Shown: piece by piece, positions 1 through 9,515 of the stretch
Position numbering within the stretch: the stretch's first letter is position 1
Layout: every line of letters begins with the position of its first letter
Assembly: GCA_021464525.1 (NCBI GenBank)
Contig: JADRCO010001106.1
Coordinates: 1-22,512, forward strand
Length of the DNA: 22,512 nt
Reading direction: 5' to 3'
Origin: Rhizophagus sp. LPA8_4_AMF
Taxonomy: Eukaryota > Glomeromycota > Glomeromycetes > Glomerales > Glomeraceae
Notes under the pieces: generated by a model
Databases searched by the model: none
What the model saw: the letters and a program-made list of their open reading frames with translations, nothing else
Told to the model about the DNA's origin: nothing
Position numbers and translations under genes: made by a program

Positions 1-358
1 CATTTTCTGCTGCTTTTTGATACCAATAAAAGGCTTTTTCTAAATTCTTTTTTGTTCCTTCTTTATTTTTATAACATGTAGCTAATTTAAACATTGCTAT
101 AATATGGCCTTTTTTTGCTGCTTTCTTATACCAATAAAAGGCTTTTTTTAAACTCTTCTCTATTTTTTCTTCATTATAATAGCTATTAGCTAAATTAAAC
201 ATTGCATCCTTATCACCATTTTTTGCTATTTTTTCTAAAGAATTAACACATTTTTTACACCATAATTCTTCAGTAAAAAGTTTATTGCAATACGAACAAT
301 TTTTAGTATTTATTGTGTTAGTATCTGAGGTATTTGAATTACTAAATTTGGATTTCAT
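1..358 (-). CDS. Sel1-repeat protein, N-terminal part (runs off left edge)
   Basis: The reverse strand reads from an ATG at 358-356 without a stop to the window edge, giving 119 residues. Residues 20-37 form a small Cys-rich leader (C21, C24, C34, C37, with W33 just before C34; spacing CX2C-X9-CX2C), probably metal-binding. From about residue 52 two Sel1-like repeats follow. Each has the AMF.LA..Y start and the KAFYWY(K/Q)KAA end typical of Sel1/TPR-like helical hairpins, at residues about 52-84 and 88-119. Sel1 proteins usually act as scaffolds, often in signalling or protein quality control; the partner here cannot be told. The C-terminal part lies outside the window. No intron is evident in the visible part. 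The same leader opens the divergently oriented kinase gene at 2717. The Sel1 call is firm; the role of the leader is inferred. Confidence 0.85.
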   Translation of the reverse strand, partial: MKSKFSNSNTSDTNTINTKNCSYCNKLFTEELWCKKCVNSLEKIAKNGDKDAMFNLANSYYNEEKIEKSLKKAFYWYKKAAKKGHIIAMFKLATCYKNKEGTKKNLEKAFYWYQKAAEN

Positions 359-2716
359 TTGATTATTTTAGAAATTTACTTTACTGAAAAAATTAAATTT
401 TTTTTTTTATTAGACAACTAATATTCAACGTATCATTGATTGTGCTAACAAAAAGAAAAATTTGACCAAAAGTAGAAGTTACAACGAAATAAATTTTTTT
501 TTTTTTCGGGCCATATTTTTTCCGATAAACTGATCTGCGTTAAGAAATTCCTTTAAAAACAAATGGTGTCAAAAAATAAGTGATCACCCTTTCTATAATA
601 AGAAGGACTGATAATCATGTGACAAAATTGATTTTTGCAAAGGGTTTATTATAAAAGCATTTTTATTAGCGATTTACTTCAATAAAATTAATGAATATAA
701 ATTAAATAATATATATGTATAATTAAATATTTCACTATTTTCATTCGTTTGAAAGAGGTTTGACGATACATTTTATATATATTATTTTGGACGTCATATA
801 TTAAAAAAAATCAAAATTTCTATATATAAAGAGTCAAATATATAATTTTATTTAATAAAAATGTTAAATGTTACAATAAATCAATAATAATAATAATTAA
901 TCAATTGATTCTTCATAATCATTAAGGTTACGATTTTTAAAATTTCTTAATTAAATTTTCAATTATATATTTTCATTTTAATTAAAGTATTTATATTAAT
1001 ATTTCGATTATAAACAAAATCATCTATCAACAACAGAATATATACTGTATATAATGTTTTTCGACACATCCAATGATTAAAAAACCAATCTAATTTTGAA
1101 TTAGGGTAATTTCTTTTAATTCTGTATAGGAGGATTCACTAGTTCTTTGGCACAGTGTATTCAATAACATATAAATAAATATCTGCCAATCTACAGAAAC
1201 AGCCTAAATTAAGGATTTATAAAATTTAACAAATGTAATTTTCTGTTTCAAATTTTAAATTAAAATTATATTACATTATCATCTTGAGTTGACTTTCACT
1301 TTTGAGATAAAAACATAAATATACATAAACAACGCGAAAGTTAATTATGCGTGGGTGATATTGGTAAAGATACAATGTATGATGTATAAATTTCTTAAAT
1401 GGGTAAAAGAGGATTTACCAAAGTATATTCTGGGTTTAATTAAAATGCTATGATGTTTTAAATTTCGTAAGCAAGGTTAAATAAATCTATGACTCAACTA
1501 ATCTCACAAATTTACATTTACAAACCAATGTTTAACGAAACGTCATTTCGTTTATAAAAAAAGAAGACTAAAGGGGGAAGCAGTAAAATGTTGAGAAAAA
1601 TCACAGTTAGGCTTCTACTGTTTATTTAAAGAATAAAGAGGAAAAGACAGCAAGAAATGGGAATTCAAAAAGCTTAAAGAAGGATAAAAAAGAAAAGACA
1701 TCTGTGTATTATACCCACTACTAGAATTAATATATTGCAAATAATTAAGATTGATTATTAATATATTTAGTAAGGTAGGGAAAAGACTAGAAACAAACGA
1801 GTTTTAGTAGTAAATGGAAATCTTGCAGATTTTGATTGTCCAGAGCGAAGCGGAGGACTATTTCTGAAGACGAAAATGTAAAATTTGTTTATCCCATATG
1901 AAACGTCCTTCCACAAAAATCACCACTATTACTTTTTTGAATAATCTCCACGCGCACATTTGTGTTATTTCCTTTTTGAACCCTGAAATAACTTTACAAA
2001 TTGCGGGTCACATGCATACTGCGGCCTTCAGTTGCGACTGACTTTTAACGGTTTCCGATTTCCTAGTTATAGAAAACTTAAGAGACAAAGTTGAGCCTTG
2101 TTGTAAAATAAACTAATAAATTCTAACTAAAATAAAATAATAAAAATAACTAATAATATTACCTAATCTATGTAACTAAAGAAATTCGTATGTAAATTGG
2201 AGTTTTAGATTACCCTGTATAAATACTTTTGAATTGCGCGACGTGTGATTCGTTTGCGCCTGATCTATTCCGTAATTATTGCTGTCAGGTCATGTGTACA
2301 GTACATTCCGGTGGCCAATCAGAGAGATATTCATCGCTAATACTGTTCCGGTTTCTTTATTACTGTATTATATTTAATGTACAAAAAATAAGAAAAATAC
2401 ATAGTAGTATATCAATAAAATATATAAAATATACACATTTTCGGCCACTCCCATCCCCGTGATCGGCAACAATAAAAATAGTAAATAAAAAAAAAATAAC
2501 TAGTAACTAATTCTGAATAAGTAATTACTTAATACAAATGATCAACCCGACTACGTAATTGTGGAATTTTAACTCCTTTTTTATCCTCATTGATAAGAAA
2601 AATATATGTAACACAACCAAACGCCAATAAACCAACAATTTTTAAGCCCATCTCTACTAGAATATCTTATTTAATAAATTAAATATTTAAATATTTCTAA
2701 TAAAGATTCTAATTCA
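359..2716. other. Intergenic region between divergent Sel1 and kinase genes
   Basis: About 2.36 kb of A/T-rich DNA without a convincing gene. Visible structure includes a hairpin around 1515-1550 (AACGAAA pairing with TTTCGTT) and an 8-bp inverted repeat TTGGTAAA/TTTACCAA within about 1361-1426. A somewhat GC-richer patch at about 1840-2460 contains a TATAAATA at 2218-2225 and a GGCCAATCAG CCAAT-type box at 2313-2322. The CCAAT box lies downstream of the TATA on the plus strand, so they do not form a standard promoter pair for the kinase. The region must contain the promoters of both flanking genes, but I cannot place them. The 77-codon open frame at 2229-2462 looks like chance. Confidence 0.5.
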
Positions 2717-4276
2717 ATGGATATTAGTCATAAAAATTGTTTATATTGCAATAAACCATTTACCGAAAAATTATGGTGTAAAGAATGTGATCCTTTTCAC
2801 ATGATTGAAGGATGGACCAGTGGAAGTAATGATATTGATAAATTTATCAAGGATACAATTTATGATGCAAGAAAAAATCCTTACAGGAAATTTCTTGAAT
2901 GGGTTCCATTTGATAAGTTTAAAGATGTAAAACAAATTGGTGTAGGTGGATTTGCTATTGTGTATTCTGCAATGTGGATTGATGGTAAAGCAGAATATAC
3001 ATTACAAGATGATTTAAGTTGGAAAAAAAAAGAACCTCAACCTATCAAAGTTGCTTTGAAAAGATTAAATGGATCAGAGAATATGTCAGCTGAATATTTA
3101 AATGAGGTATGATTTGTATTAATTTTACGTATTTTACTTAATATTTAATTAAATAAAAATTTTAATTTCAATATATACAAAAGCTTAAAATCCATTGGAA
3201 TGTTTATAAATCAGCTTCCAATACTTCATTAGAATTTTATGGAATGACCAAAGATCCAGAAACTGAAGAATTTATGATGATTTTACAATTAGCAGATGAA
3301 GGAAATTTGAGAAATGTTCTTTCACAAAATTTCAATAACATTTTATGGAAAGATAAGATTTTATATTTAGATATGGTAATAGGTGGTCTTAAAACTTTAC
3401 ATAATTTAGGATATATCCACAAAGATTTTCATAGTGGAAATATATTACGAGTAGATAAACGTCAAACCTCTATTTCAGACTTTGGATTGTCTGGACCATC
3501 AAATAAACAAAAATCAGATGATAGAATATGTGGTGTGTTACCATATATTGCCCCAGAAGTTTTAAATGGACAATCTTATACATTATCTTCTGATATTTAT
3601 AGTTTTGGTGTAATTATGGCAGAATTATCGTCTGGAAAACCACCATTTTACGACAAAAAACATGATTTAAGTCTAGCATTGGCCATTTGTAATGGGTTCA
3701 GACCGGAATTTGGAGAAGGAACTCCTGAAATTTATAAGAAACTAGCTTATAAATGTATGAATTCTAATTCAAATCTAAGACCAACAGCCAGTGAATTGCG
3801 TGACATAATTTATTTTTGGTTTAATTCTCTTTATTACTCAGAAACTTATCAAGAAAGCGAAAAGTTTGGATATAAATCAAAAGAAATTAAGGCTATGTTT
3901 GAAGAGGCTGATAGAAAAATACCAAATATTTCAACTTCATATGAGAAAAATCCTGATGCTATATATACTGGTAGATTATTTACATTTAATAATTTAACAA
4001 AACCTGTTAATTCATCTCTATTTACATCATATCTTGATAATGAAGAGAATAGTCAAGGTATTATTTTGGGAATTTTTAATTAAATATTTTATTTTATAAT
4101 TGTTAATTTATTTCTTTTATAGATTGTCAAGATTCTAAATTATTTGACTTTGAGGTTTCTAGCTCATTACAATTAAAAGGTAGGTGATAATATAATTTCT
4201 ATAATGCATCGTATAATTTAATTATTTAATATTAATTTCATTTATTTATACAGATGATATTAGTAATGTTGAGTGA
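2717..4276 (+). CDS. TKL-type protein kinase with Cys-rich leader, four exons
   Basis: Exons 2717-3106, 3184-4057, 4123-4179 and 4254-4276 join in frame to 447 residues. Introns are 77, 65 and 74 nt, all GT-AG. Residues 7-24 are a Cys-rich leader (C8, C11, C21, C24, W20). A WTSGSNDIDKFI segment follows at 33-44 and then LEWVPFDKF at 60-68, the usual lead-in of glomeromycotan TKL kinases. Kinase landmarks: Gly loop from G75 (GVGGFAIV, third Gly replaced by A80), ATP-site lysine K115 in VALK, alpha-C glutamate probably E130, catalytic loop H209-K210-D211 with N216, DFG at 229-231, APE at 253-255, and SSDIYSFG and RPTA later. All catalytic residues are present, so it is probably active towards Ser/Thr (or Tyr). 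The C-terminus after the kinase fold is a short acidic, Ser-rich tail made by exons 2-4. It appears cytoplasmic, with no signal peptide or membrane segment. Family assignment is firm; the substrate is unknown. Confidence 0.9.
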
Positions 4277-5649
4277 TCATATATTGTATTTGTTTAAAAA
4301 ATTTCATCAAATAAATACTTTTTCATTTATTTAATTTAGTAAATAAACTTATATGGAAATAAATCTCAGAATAATTTATCGGGAATCAGAAATTTTTTTT
4401 TTTTTTATAAAAGATCAATTTTAATAAATAATTGGCCTACCTTTTTTTTTTTAATAAAAAAATTCTGTTATTATTACTACCAGCTTTTTTTTAACAAAAA
4501 AAAATCTGATTTTAATTAGTAAAAAATCGAGCTACTGATCAAAGCTAATTCTTAATAAAAAAAAAACAAACTACACCTTTTTTTTATTAAAAAAGTGACT
4601 ATATTTTTTAGAAAAATAAGTATCTATTTTTATTTAATGAATAAATCTTTAAGCAAAAATCGAAATAAATATTACAGTATTTTAATAAAAAAATCTGATT
4701 TTAATAAAAATATTCAGAATACCGATTTTTCTATAATAAAAAATCCGATTTTTTTAGCAAAACTACAAATAAATATAGAAAATAAGTATAGATGCTAAAA
4801 ATAAAATAGAAATATTTATTATTTTAACAGTAAGAATCAGCGCTTACTGTGTTACCCCTACGGTAAGCACTGATCCTAAAACAAAAGAAAAAATTATGAA
4901 AAGAAAAAATGCTAGTTAAATTAAATATATTATTAAGAGTTTTTTTGATGAACATTATAACTTATAGTAATTCCTATTAAAATTCACACATTCATAACTC
5001 GCTCTAGATTCTTCTTATGTTCATCCCAAATTCTGTGAAAACGCTTCAAATGGTTGTCTTTTTCACATGACACTTCTTTTTCAAAAAAACAAAATAAATA
5101 ATTCAAGCTTTTTTTTAGTTTTTTTGGATACTTTTCAATAAAAAAAAAATTTTTTCTTTAGTATTTTTCAAAATGCGAGGTGTTGTGTTGTTTTTTAGGT
5201 TCTTGTGTACTTCTCTAATCTTTTAGTAAGACTAATAATGCATGATTTATCAAATTTTAAATATTTGAAAATTTCAATGGCTTCTATTTCAAGGTGTGGA
5301 CGGAAATTACTTTCTGAGAAACACTTATATGTTAATTTATGTTAATTTATTAATATCAGAGATGAATTAAAAATCTGAATTAATCTAAAACACCCAGTAT
5401 TTAATTCATAACCAGCATAAATTAAGCCATTTCAAAAAAATCTCTAATAATAAACTTTTATATGATACTTTACATAAGTTACACCCAAATATCACATGAT
5501 GAGAAGAAGAAAGTCTATAATATTTTTTTCTATGATATGGCAAAGTGGTGGAAAGACAAGGATGTGATTAAAAATTTGGTTAACCTTAGCTTGGAGATGT
5601 TAAAAAAAAATAAAATTTAAAAAATTGTTTAATATTAGACAGTAAAAGC
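4277..5649. other. Gene-poor A/T-rich region with decayed sequence
   Basis: No intact gene seen. 4380-4770 is a degenerate low-complexity array of poly-T and TAATAAAA stretches that includes an exact 16-nt repeat (AAAATCTGATTTTAAT at 4501-4516 and 4690-4705). Two short frames look faintly coding. On the minus strand, about 48 codons end near 5189 and are rich in Glu, Lys, Ile and Phe (with EIFKYLKF). On the plus strand, 5462-5620 gives 52 codons from an ATG and includes AKWWKDKDV. Neither is recognisable and both could be relics or chance. Confidence 0.35.
4827..4876. repeat. Nested inverted repeats, two alternative hairpins
   Basis: ACAGTAAG (4827-4834) pairs perfectly with CTTACTGT (4843-4850) around an 8-nt loop. 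GAATCAGCGCTTAC (4834-4847) also pairs at 12 of 14 positions with GTAAGCACTGATCC (4863-4876). The two stems share the CTTAC arm, so they exclude each other. The patch is clearly richer in G+C than its surroundings. It may be the end of a transposon or a short palindromic relic. No gene lies next to it. Confidence 0.6.
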
Positions 5650-6142
5650 AGAACCATGTCATTATTGAACTAAATGTATTAAATTAATTTGCTTTACCTT
5701 CTGCAGTTTTTTAGAAATATTTAAAATCAATTTGTAAATTGCTTCCAGTGCCTTCTTTATAGGAGGCTTGTATATTTTTACAAGAATTATGTTAACATTC
5801 TTTAATAACTTCTTTAACTTTTGATATATTCATTTTCTTATATTAGATGACATCAAATTGTGTCTTCCCTCTTTACTAAAAAATTTTGTCTTGTTTTTTT
5901 TTATACTCTCTTTGTTATTCTAGATAATTACTTGCTGTTCTAACTCCCAAATATGATTCTTTATTTCTCAATTATTTCAAATTTATTTTTTAGAGTACTT
6001 TCTAAATTTCTAATTTTTTCTAAACATATTTTTATATTAATACCAATATTATCCATAATATCTTTGAACTATCTCTCTTTAAGTCTTCAATACGTTTTTT
6101 CAAAACACCACACTTATGTTGAATATTTGTTAAGGTAACCAT
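5650..6142 (-). pseudogene. Decayed reading frame, probable coiled-coil protein
   Basis: Read on the minus strand from an ATG at 6142-6140, the sequence gives a Lys/Glu/Leu-rich helical stretch (with KKRIEDLKRD). After a one-base shift it continues in the same style (with EKIRNLESTLKNKFEIIEK) to a TAA at 5963-5961. Further downstream, about 5900 to 5650, more coding-like pieces (KVKEVIKEC, then NIQASYKEGTG) are separated by several stops. The composition suggests a coiled coil. I do not recognise a family. The frame is broken in several places and is unlikely to be functional. A/T-rich DNA often encodes Lys-rich runs by chance, so this is a tentative call. Confidence 0.3.
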
Positions 6143-6759
6143 GTGGCATAAGGTAAAAGATAATATAAGTATTCATAGATGTGTTGTAAGAAGAAAGATA
6201 TTATAAGATGACCTTTCAGCTTTTTAGGGTATTAAAAAAATTTATCAATGTGGAAAAAATGGTTTAAAATATGGGTTTATCATTAGTTCATTAGATTAGG
6301 TGAAACTGAAATAATTTATCATATGGCAAAATTGAAACCAATGTCATCATCATATTTGCATCATCAAGATTAATCACTAAAATCTTTTTTTTTAACTAAA
6401 ATCTAATAAATAATGATTAAGGAGAAATTTAATAATGCCAATTTATGCAAATTATTACCAATAACGGCTAGTACGCAGTTATTGTTAGGCTGACATCTTC
6501 CCATATGATATTCAATTAAGATGCTAAATATGTTAATGGATAGTACTAAGCCACCCACGAAATTTCACATCATCAAGGTTCAACGTCTTTGACTTTACTT
6601 TGGAAGAACATGGGCATTCTGACCATAAAATTTCGACCTGTTTAGATATTTAATAAAATATTTTAATATTTTTGACAGTATTTTACTTTTATTGGGTATT
6701 TAACGTTCACATTCTTATAATTTTATTAAAATAATACTTGTCTGCCAGCTTATTAGGTT
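6143..6759. other. Intergenic, no gene seen
   Basis: Apart from a 7-bp inverted repeat (CAATAAC/GTTATTG around 6461-6486) I see no gene, RNA or clear repeat here. Confidence 0.4.
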
Positions 6760-7168
6760 TATCAATAGAATGTTATTAACATTCCTTTTATCTTTATAGG
6801 TTTCGACATTTTGGACTTGGACCTTTGAATTTCATTGGAAAAAAAGTATGTTGATGGGGTTTTTTTATAATGAGGAATGTTAGTAAGACTTTACTAATAA
6901 TTTCTTTTATTTTTTATAGTTATTACTTGGATCTCTAAATTTCTTTAGGATAAAATATGCGAGTATATGGATAGGCTATTTTTATCATTAGGATAGTTGA
7001 TAGAACTTTACTAACATTTTTTTTTATAGACTTCAGTTTTGAGCGCCTTACACCTCTGGATTTCGTTTGGAAACGATTTTGAATTTATGTGAATGGGTTT
7101 TTTTTATAATGAGGAATGTTGGAAGGATGTCACTAACACTTCTTTCATTTTCTTTTTGTTTTTTGTAG
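6760..7168 (+). repeat. Tandem array of exon/intron-like modules
   Basis: Three degenerate units occupy 6800-6919, 6920-7029 and 7030-7168 (120, 110 and 139 nt), preceded by the tail of another unit ending at 6799. Each unit opens with an exon-like part of about 45 nt related to ACTTGGACCTTTGAATTTC-TTGGAAA. It continues with an intron-like part containing GGGTTTTTTTTATAATGAGGAATGTT in the better-kept copies (units 1 and 3). It ends with a branch-point-like TACTAA(T/C) or CACTAAC, a pyrimidine tract and TAG. The first unit even has a consensus GTATGT donor at 6846. The part after 7168 again starts with TTTCGGTACTC like unit 1. No long reading frame results. It could be a relic of a gene with amplified mini-exons or a dispersed repeat family carrying splice-like signals. 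Confidence 0.6.
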
Positions 7169-8202
7169 GTTTCGGTACTCTATCTTTTATAAATTGTGTA
7201 AAAATTAATTGTTTACTTATATTTGTTATAAGTGTAGAAAGAAATTCATAATATAAACTTTGTAAAATATAGCCCTTAACCACTTGAATCGCTGTATACT
7301 GTGTTTTTTTTATTCGTTGTAAAAAATTTATAATGAAGAGCGCTGCATTCCAAAAAATGTTTTTTTTATTTAATACAAACCCATAAAATTAATTATAGGA
7401 GTCTGATCATTTTCTCCTGTTGAGTAGCGATCTGTCCCTTAAATAAATTTCCATTTCTATTATAAAATTAAATTAACACCTAAATATTAAATTAAATACA
7501 CTAATGCAAGTATGAAATTAGAGTCTGCTAAATTAAATATATTAAATCATGTTTAGGAAGCTTAGTTATATTTTCATTTTTTTTCATTTCAGAATTTCAT
7601 CAGTTTCAGAAATATTTTCATCTCTTAAGAAAAAATCCAAACATTTCGGATTTGAAATAATGCGAATATTCTTGTAAATGAAAATATACATATTACTAGC
7701 TTCAAAATTGAAAATAGCTTTCGTATTCCTAATTATTATGATAAGTTTTATTTATGTGATCAAGAACTATTAGGAAGGCATCATCTAATAATATCTTTTC
7801 CGATAAATTACACAATAAAATTAAAAAATTATAAATTAATCATACTTATTATTAACTTAGTTTCATAATTCAAGTGGTTTGTTGAACTTAGTTTTAAAAA
7901 ATTACTATTTCAACTTTTGAAAAATCTTTCTCGTCCATATTAATGGGAAATCTGTATAGCATTCGGTATTTTAATTTCAAAATATCATTATAGATATAGG
8001 AATAATATCTAATTTAATAGGAAGACTTTTCTTAATACTTTAGGTTATATTCTTGCTTTTTAAAGTTTACAAAATAGATTTTGTTTGTCTCACAAATCAT
8101 TACTTGTTTTACTTATCGAAAAATATAGCACCCATCATGCTATAAAAAGCATTACATTTGAAAGTTTTTTACATTTATTTACAACTTAAGAGATTCAAAT
8201 AT
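7169..8202. other. Intergenic, A/T-rich, no gene seen
   Basis: I find no supported gene. The only local structure is a perfect 7-bp hairpin (TATAGCA/TGCTATA, about 8126-8146) just left of the inverted-repeat-bounded element. Confidence 0.4.
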
Positions 8203-8505
8203 GATATACAAAACCATATAAGAATCCATATGCGGAAATGATACGTTTTGTATACTTTATCATATGTTTTTATAGATTCCGTATAAACAATTCCGTATAT
8301 TTAATACTCAATTCATTTTTGAATGTTTTTTAAAAAAATTAATGTATACGGAATGTATACGGGAAAAATTAATTCATACGGAATTTTTACACTTTTTTTT
8401 ATTTTTTATTTTTAAGATATGAGACAAGAACTGAGGTTATAGACATGGACGAGAGCAAGTATAATAAAATGGAATTTTTACACCAATAATTTTTAGTCAT
8501 TAACT

Positions 8506-8765
8506 TTTGATTTTCTTCACTCACAGTCTCACACCCTTTTCTTTTAAAAAAAATTTTTTTTTTTATTTTATTTTTATCCTCACCCGCGTCACCCTACTTT
8601 TCAAAATTATTTTTTTTTTTGTTTTTATTATTTTGTTCTACACCCGCCTCCCTTTTTTTGTAAAAATATTTTTTTCGTTAAAAAGTAATTTTTTTTGTTT
8701 TATTTTTTTGTTCCCACCCACCTCCATTTTTTTTTTAAAAAATTTATTTTTCGTTTAATTTTCTT
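8506..8765 (+). repeat. T-rich degenerate minisatellite with CACCC cores
   Basis: Long T runs alternate with short C-rich cores: ACACCC near 8531, CACCCGCG at 8581, CACCCGCCTCC at 8641 and CCCACCCACC near 8713. The cores are about 50, 60 and 74 nt apart, so four drifting copies. An 83-codon Phe-rich open frame over it is a by-product of the T runs. It lies inside the candidate element at 8203-9396. Confidence 0.6.
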
Positions 8766-8816
8766 ATAGAGATAACCCTTTTTTAAAAAATATTTTTTTT
8801 TTTATAAATATATATT

Positions 8817-8998
8817 TTAGAGTTGCCAGACTTCAGGTACGTAGGAAGATAGTGAGTCTGATTGAGTTAAAGAGGCATTCTAATGCTTCTTTTTCTGTTT
8901 TAGATTGTTAGACTTCTGGACTCTGGTGGCTTAGATGAACACACACTTCGTCGCGTCAAAGAAATGTATTAATGTTTTTTTTTTTGTTTATTTTGTAG
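8817..8998 (+). repeat. Second cluster of exon/intron-like modules
   Basis: A TTTTAG at 8815-8820 is followed by an exon-like piece with GCCAGACTTCAG and a GTACGT donor-like site at 8837. Next come TTCTAATG, a pyrimidine tract and TTTTAG ending at 8903, and then a related piece (GTTAGACTTCTGGACTC). A third TATTAATG, T tract and TTTTGTAG end at 8998. The arrangement resembles the array at 6760-7168, though sequence similarity between the two is limited to short words such as GACTTCTGGACT/GGACTTGGACCT. Confidence 0.4.
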
Positions 8999-9400
8999 AA
9001 TAAGTATTTTCATAGACTACTTTGAAATTAAATATGTGTGATGAAATGTGTGGTGGGTGATTTCTGATTTTTTAAAAGAAATGTTAGTAGAAATAGTACC
9101 ATTGTTTTGTTTGGAAATAGGACTTTTTGTATTATTATTATTGAAAATTAATTTGAGCATTATATGTATTAATTGTAACTTTTACCTGCATTATTTATCT
9201 AAAAAACGTATAATTTACATATAAAAAACATATTTTCCAGTATATAAAACGTAATTTTGTAATACGGAATAGTTACGGAATTGGTCAGTTTTCCGTATCA
9301 CGTATTTTTTTTTACTGAAAATTCCGATCAGATAGGTCATATGATACGTTTATTATACGCTAATCAAATGATTTTCATATGGTTTTTTCCGTATACTGTA

Positions 9401-9515
9401 AAAAACGTCCTGCGATAGGACCGACTGGTGTAGAACGGCATGATATTATGCATAAGTTTTTACAGGGTGGAGCATAGTGCGCTTCTTAGGAAGTCCCTTT
9501 GTGGTAGGGCCGGAG
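9401..9515 (-). pseudogene. Short decayed coding fragment, unknown family
   Basis: This patch is clearly GC-richer than its flanks and abuts the right end of the 8203-9396 candidate element. The minus strand reads a peptide-like stretch (with KKRTMLHPVKTYA), one TAA stop, then YHAVLHQSV. The TAA could derive from a Glu codon by one change. The HPVKTYA-x-YHAVL string looks like a dispersed glomeromycotan repeat, but I cannot verify this. There is also a perfect hairpin GTCCT/AGGAC at 9407-9421. Not a functional gene. Confidence 0.3.

Larger units (their letters stand above)
8203..9396. mobile_element. Candidate non-autonomous DNA element with inverted ends
   Basis: The left end (8203-8226, GATATACAAAACCATATAAG then AATC) matches the reverse complement of the right end (9370-9396) with a 4-nt gap and few mismatches; both contain TATAC, AACCATAT and AATC. 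Subterminal sequence on both sides carries repeated GTATACGGAA/TTCCGTATAC-type motifs, at about 8277, 8291, 8344, 8355, 8375, 9261, 9273, 9291 and 9387. Clustered subterminal motifs are typical of transposase-binding sites, for example in hAT-like elements. No transposase frame is present between them. I could not define a target-site duplication, so the exact borders and the class are uncertain. Confidence 0.4.

Noticed and set aside
2229-2462. 77-codon open frame on the plus strand
   Set aside because: It opens with TTG, has no recognisable motif and mixes unrelated composition; likely chance in a repeat-derived patch.
4827-4882. Helitron 3' end (hairpin followed by CTAA)
   Set aside because: The distance from hairpin to CTAA is too long and the following base is A rather than the T expected at a Helitron insertion site.
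5953-6138. 61-codon hydrophobic frame on the plus strand
   Set aside because: It is antisense to the coding-like minus-strand frame; the Phe/Ile/Leu bias comes from the complement of Lys/Asn/Glu-rich sequence.
6540-6600. tRNA-like B box (GGTTCAACGTC)
   Set aside because: No A box or cloverleaf stems can be formed around it.
8507-8758. 83-codon Phe-rich frame
   Set aside because: It is produced by the T runs of the minisatellite.
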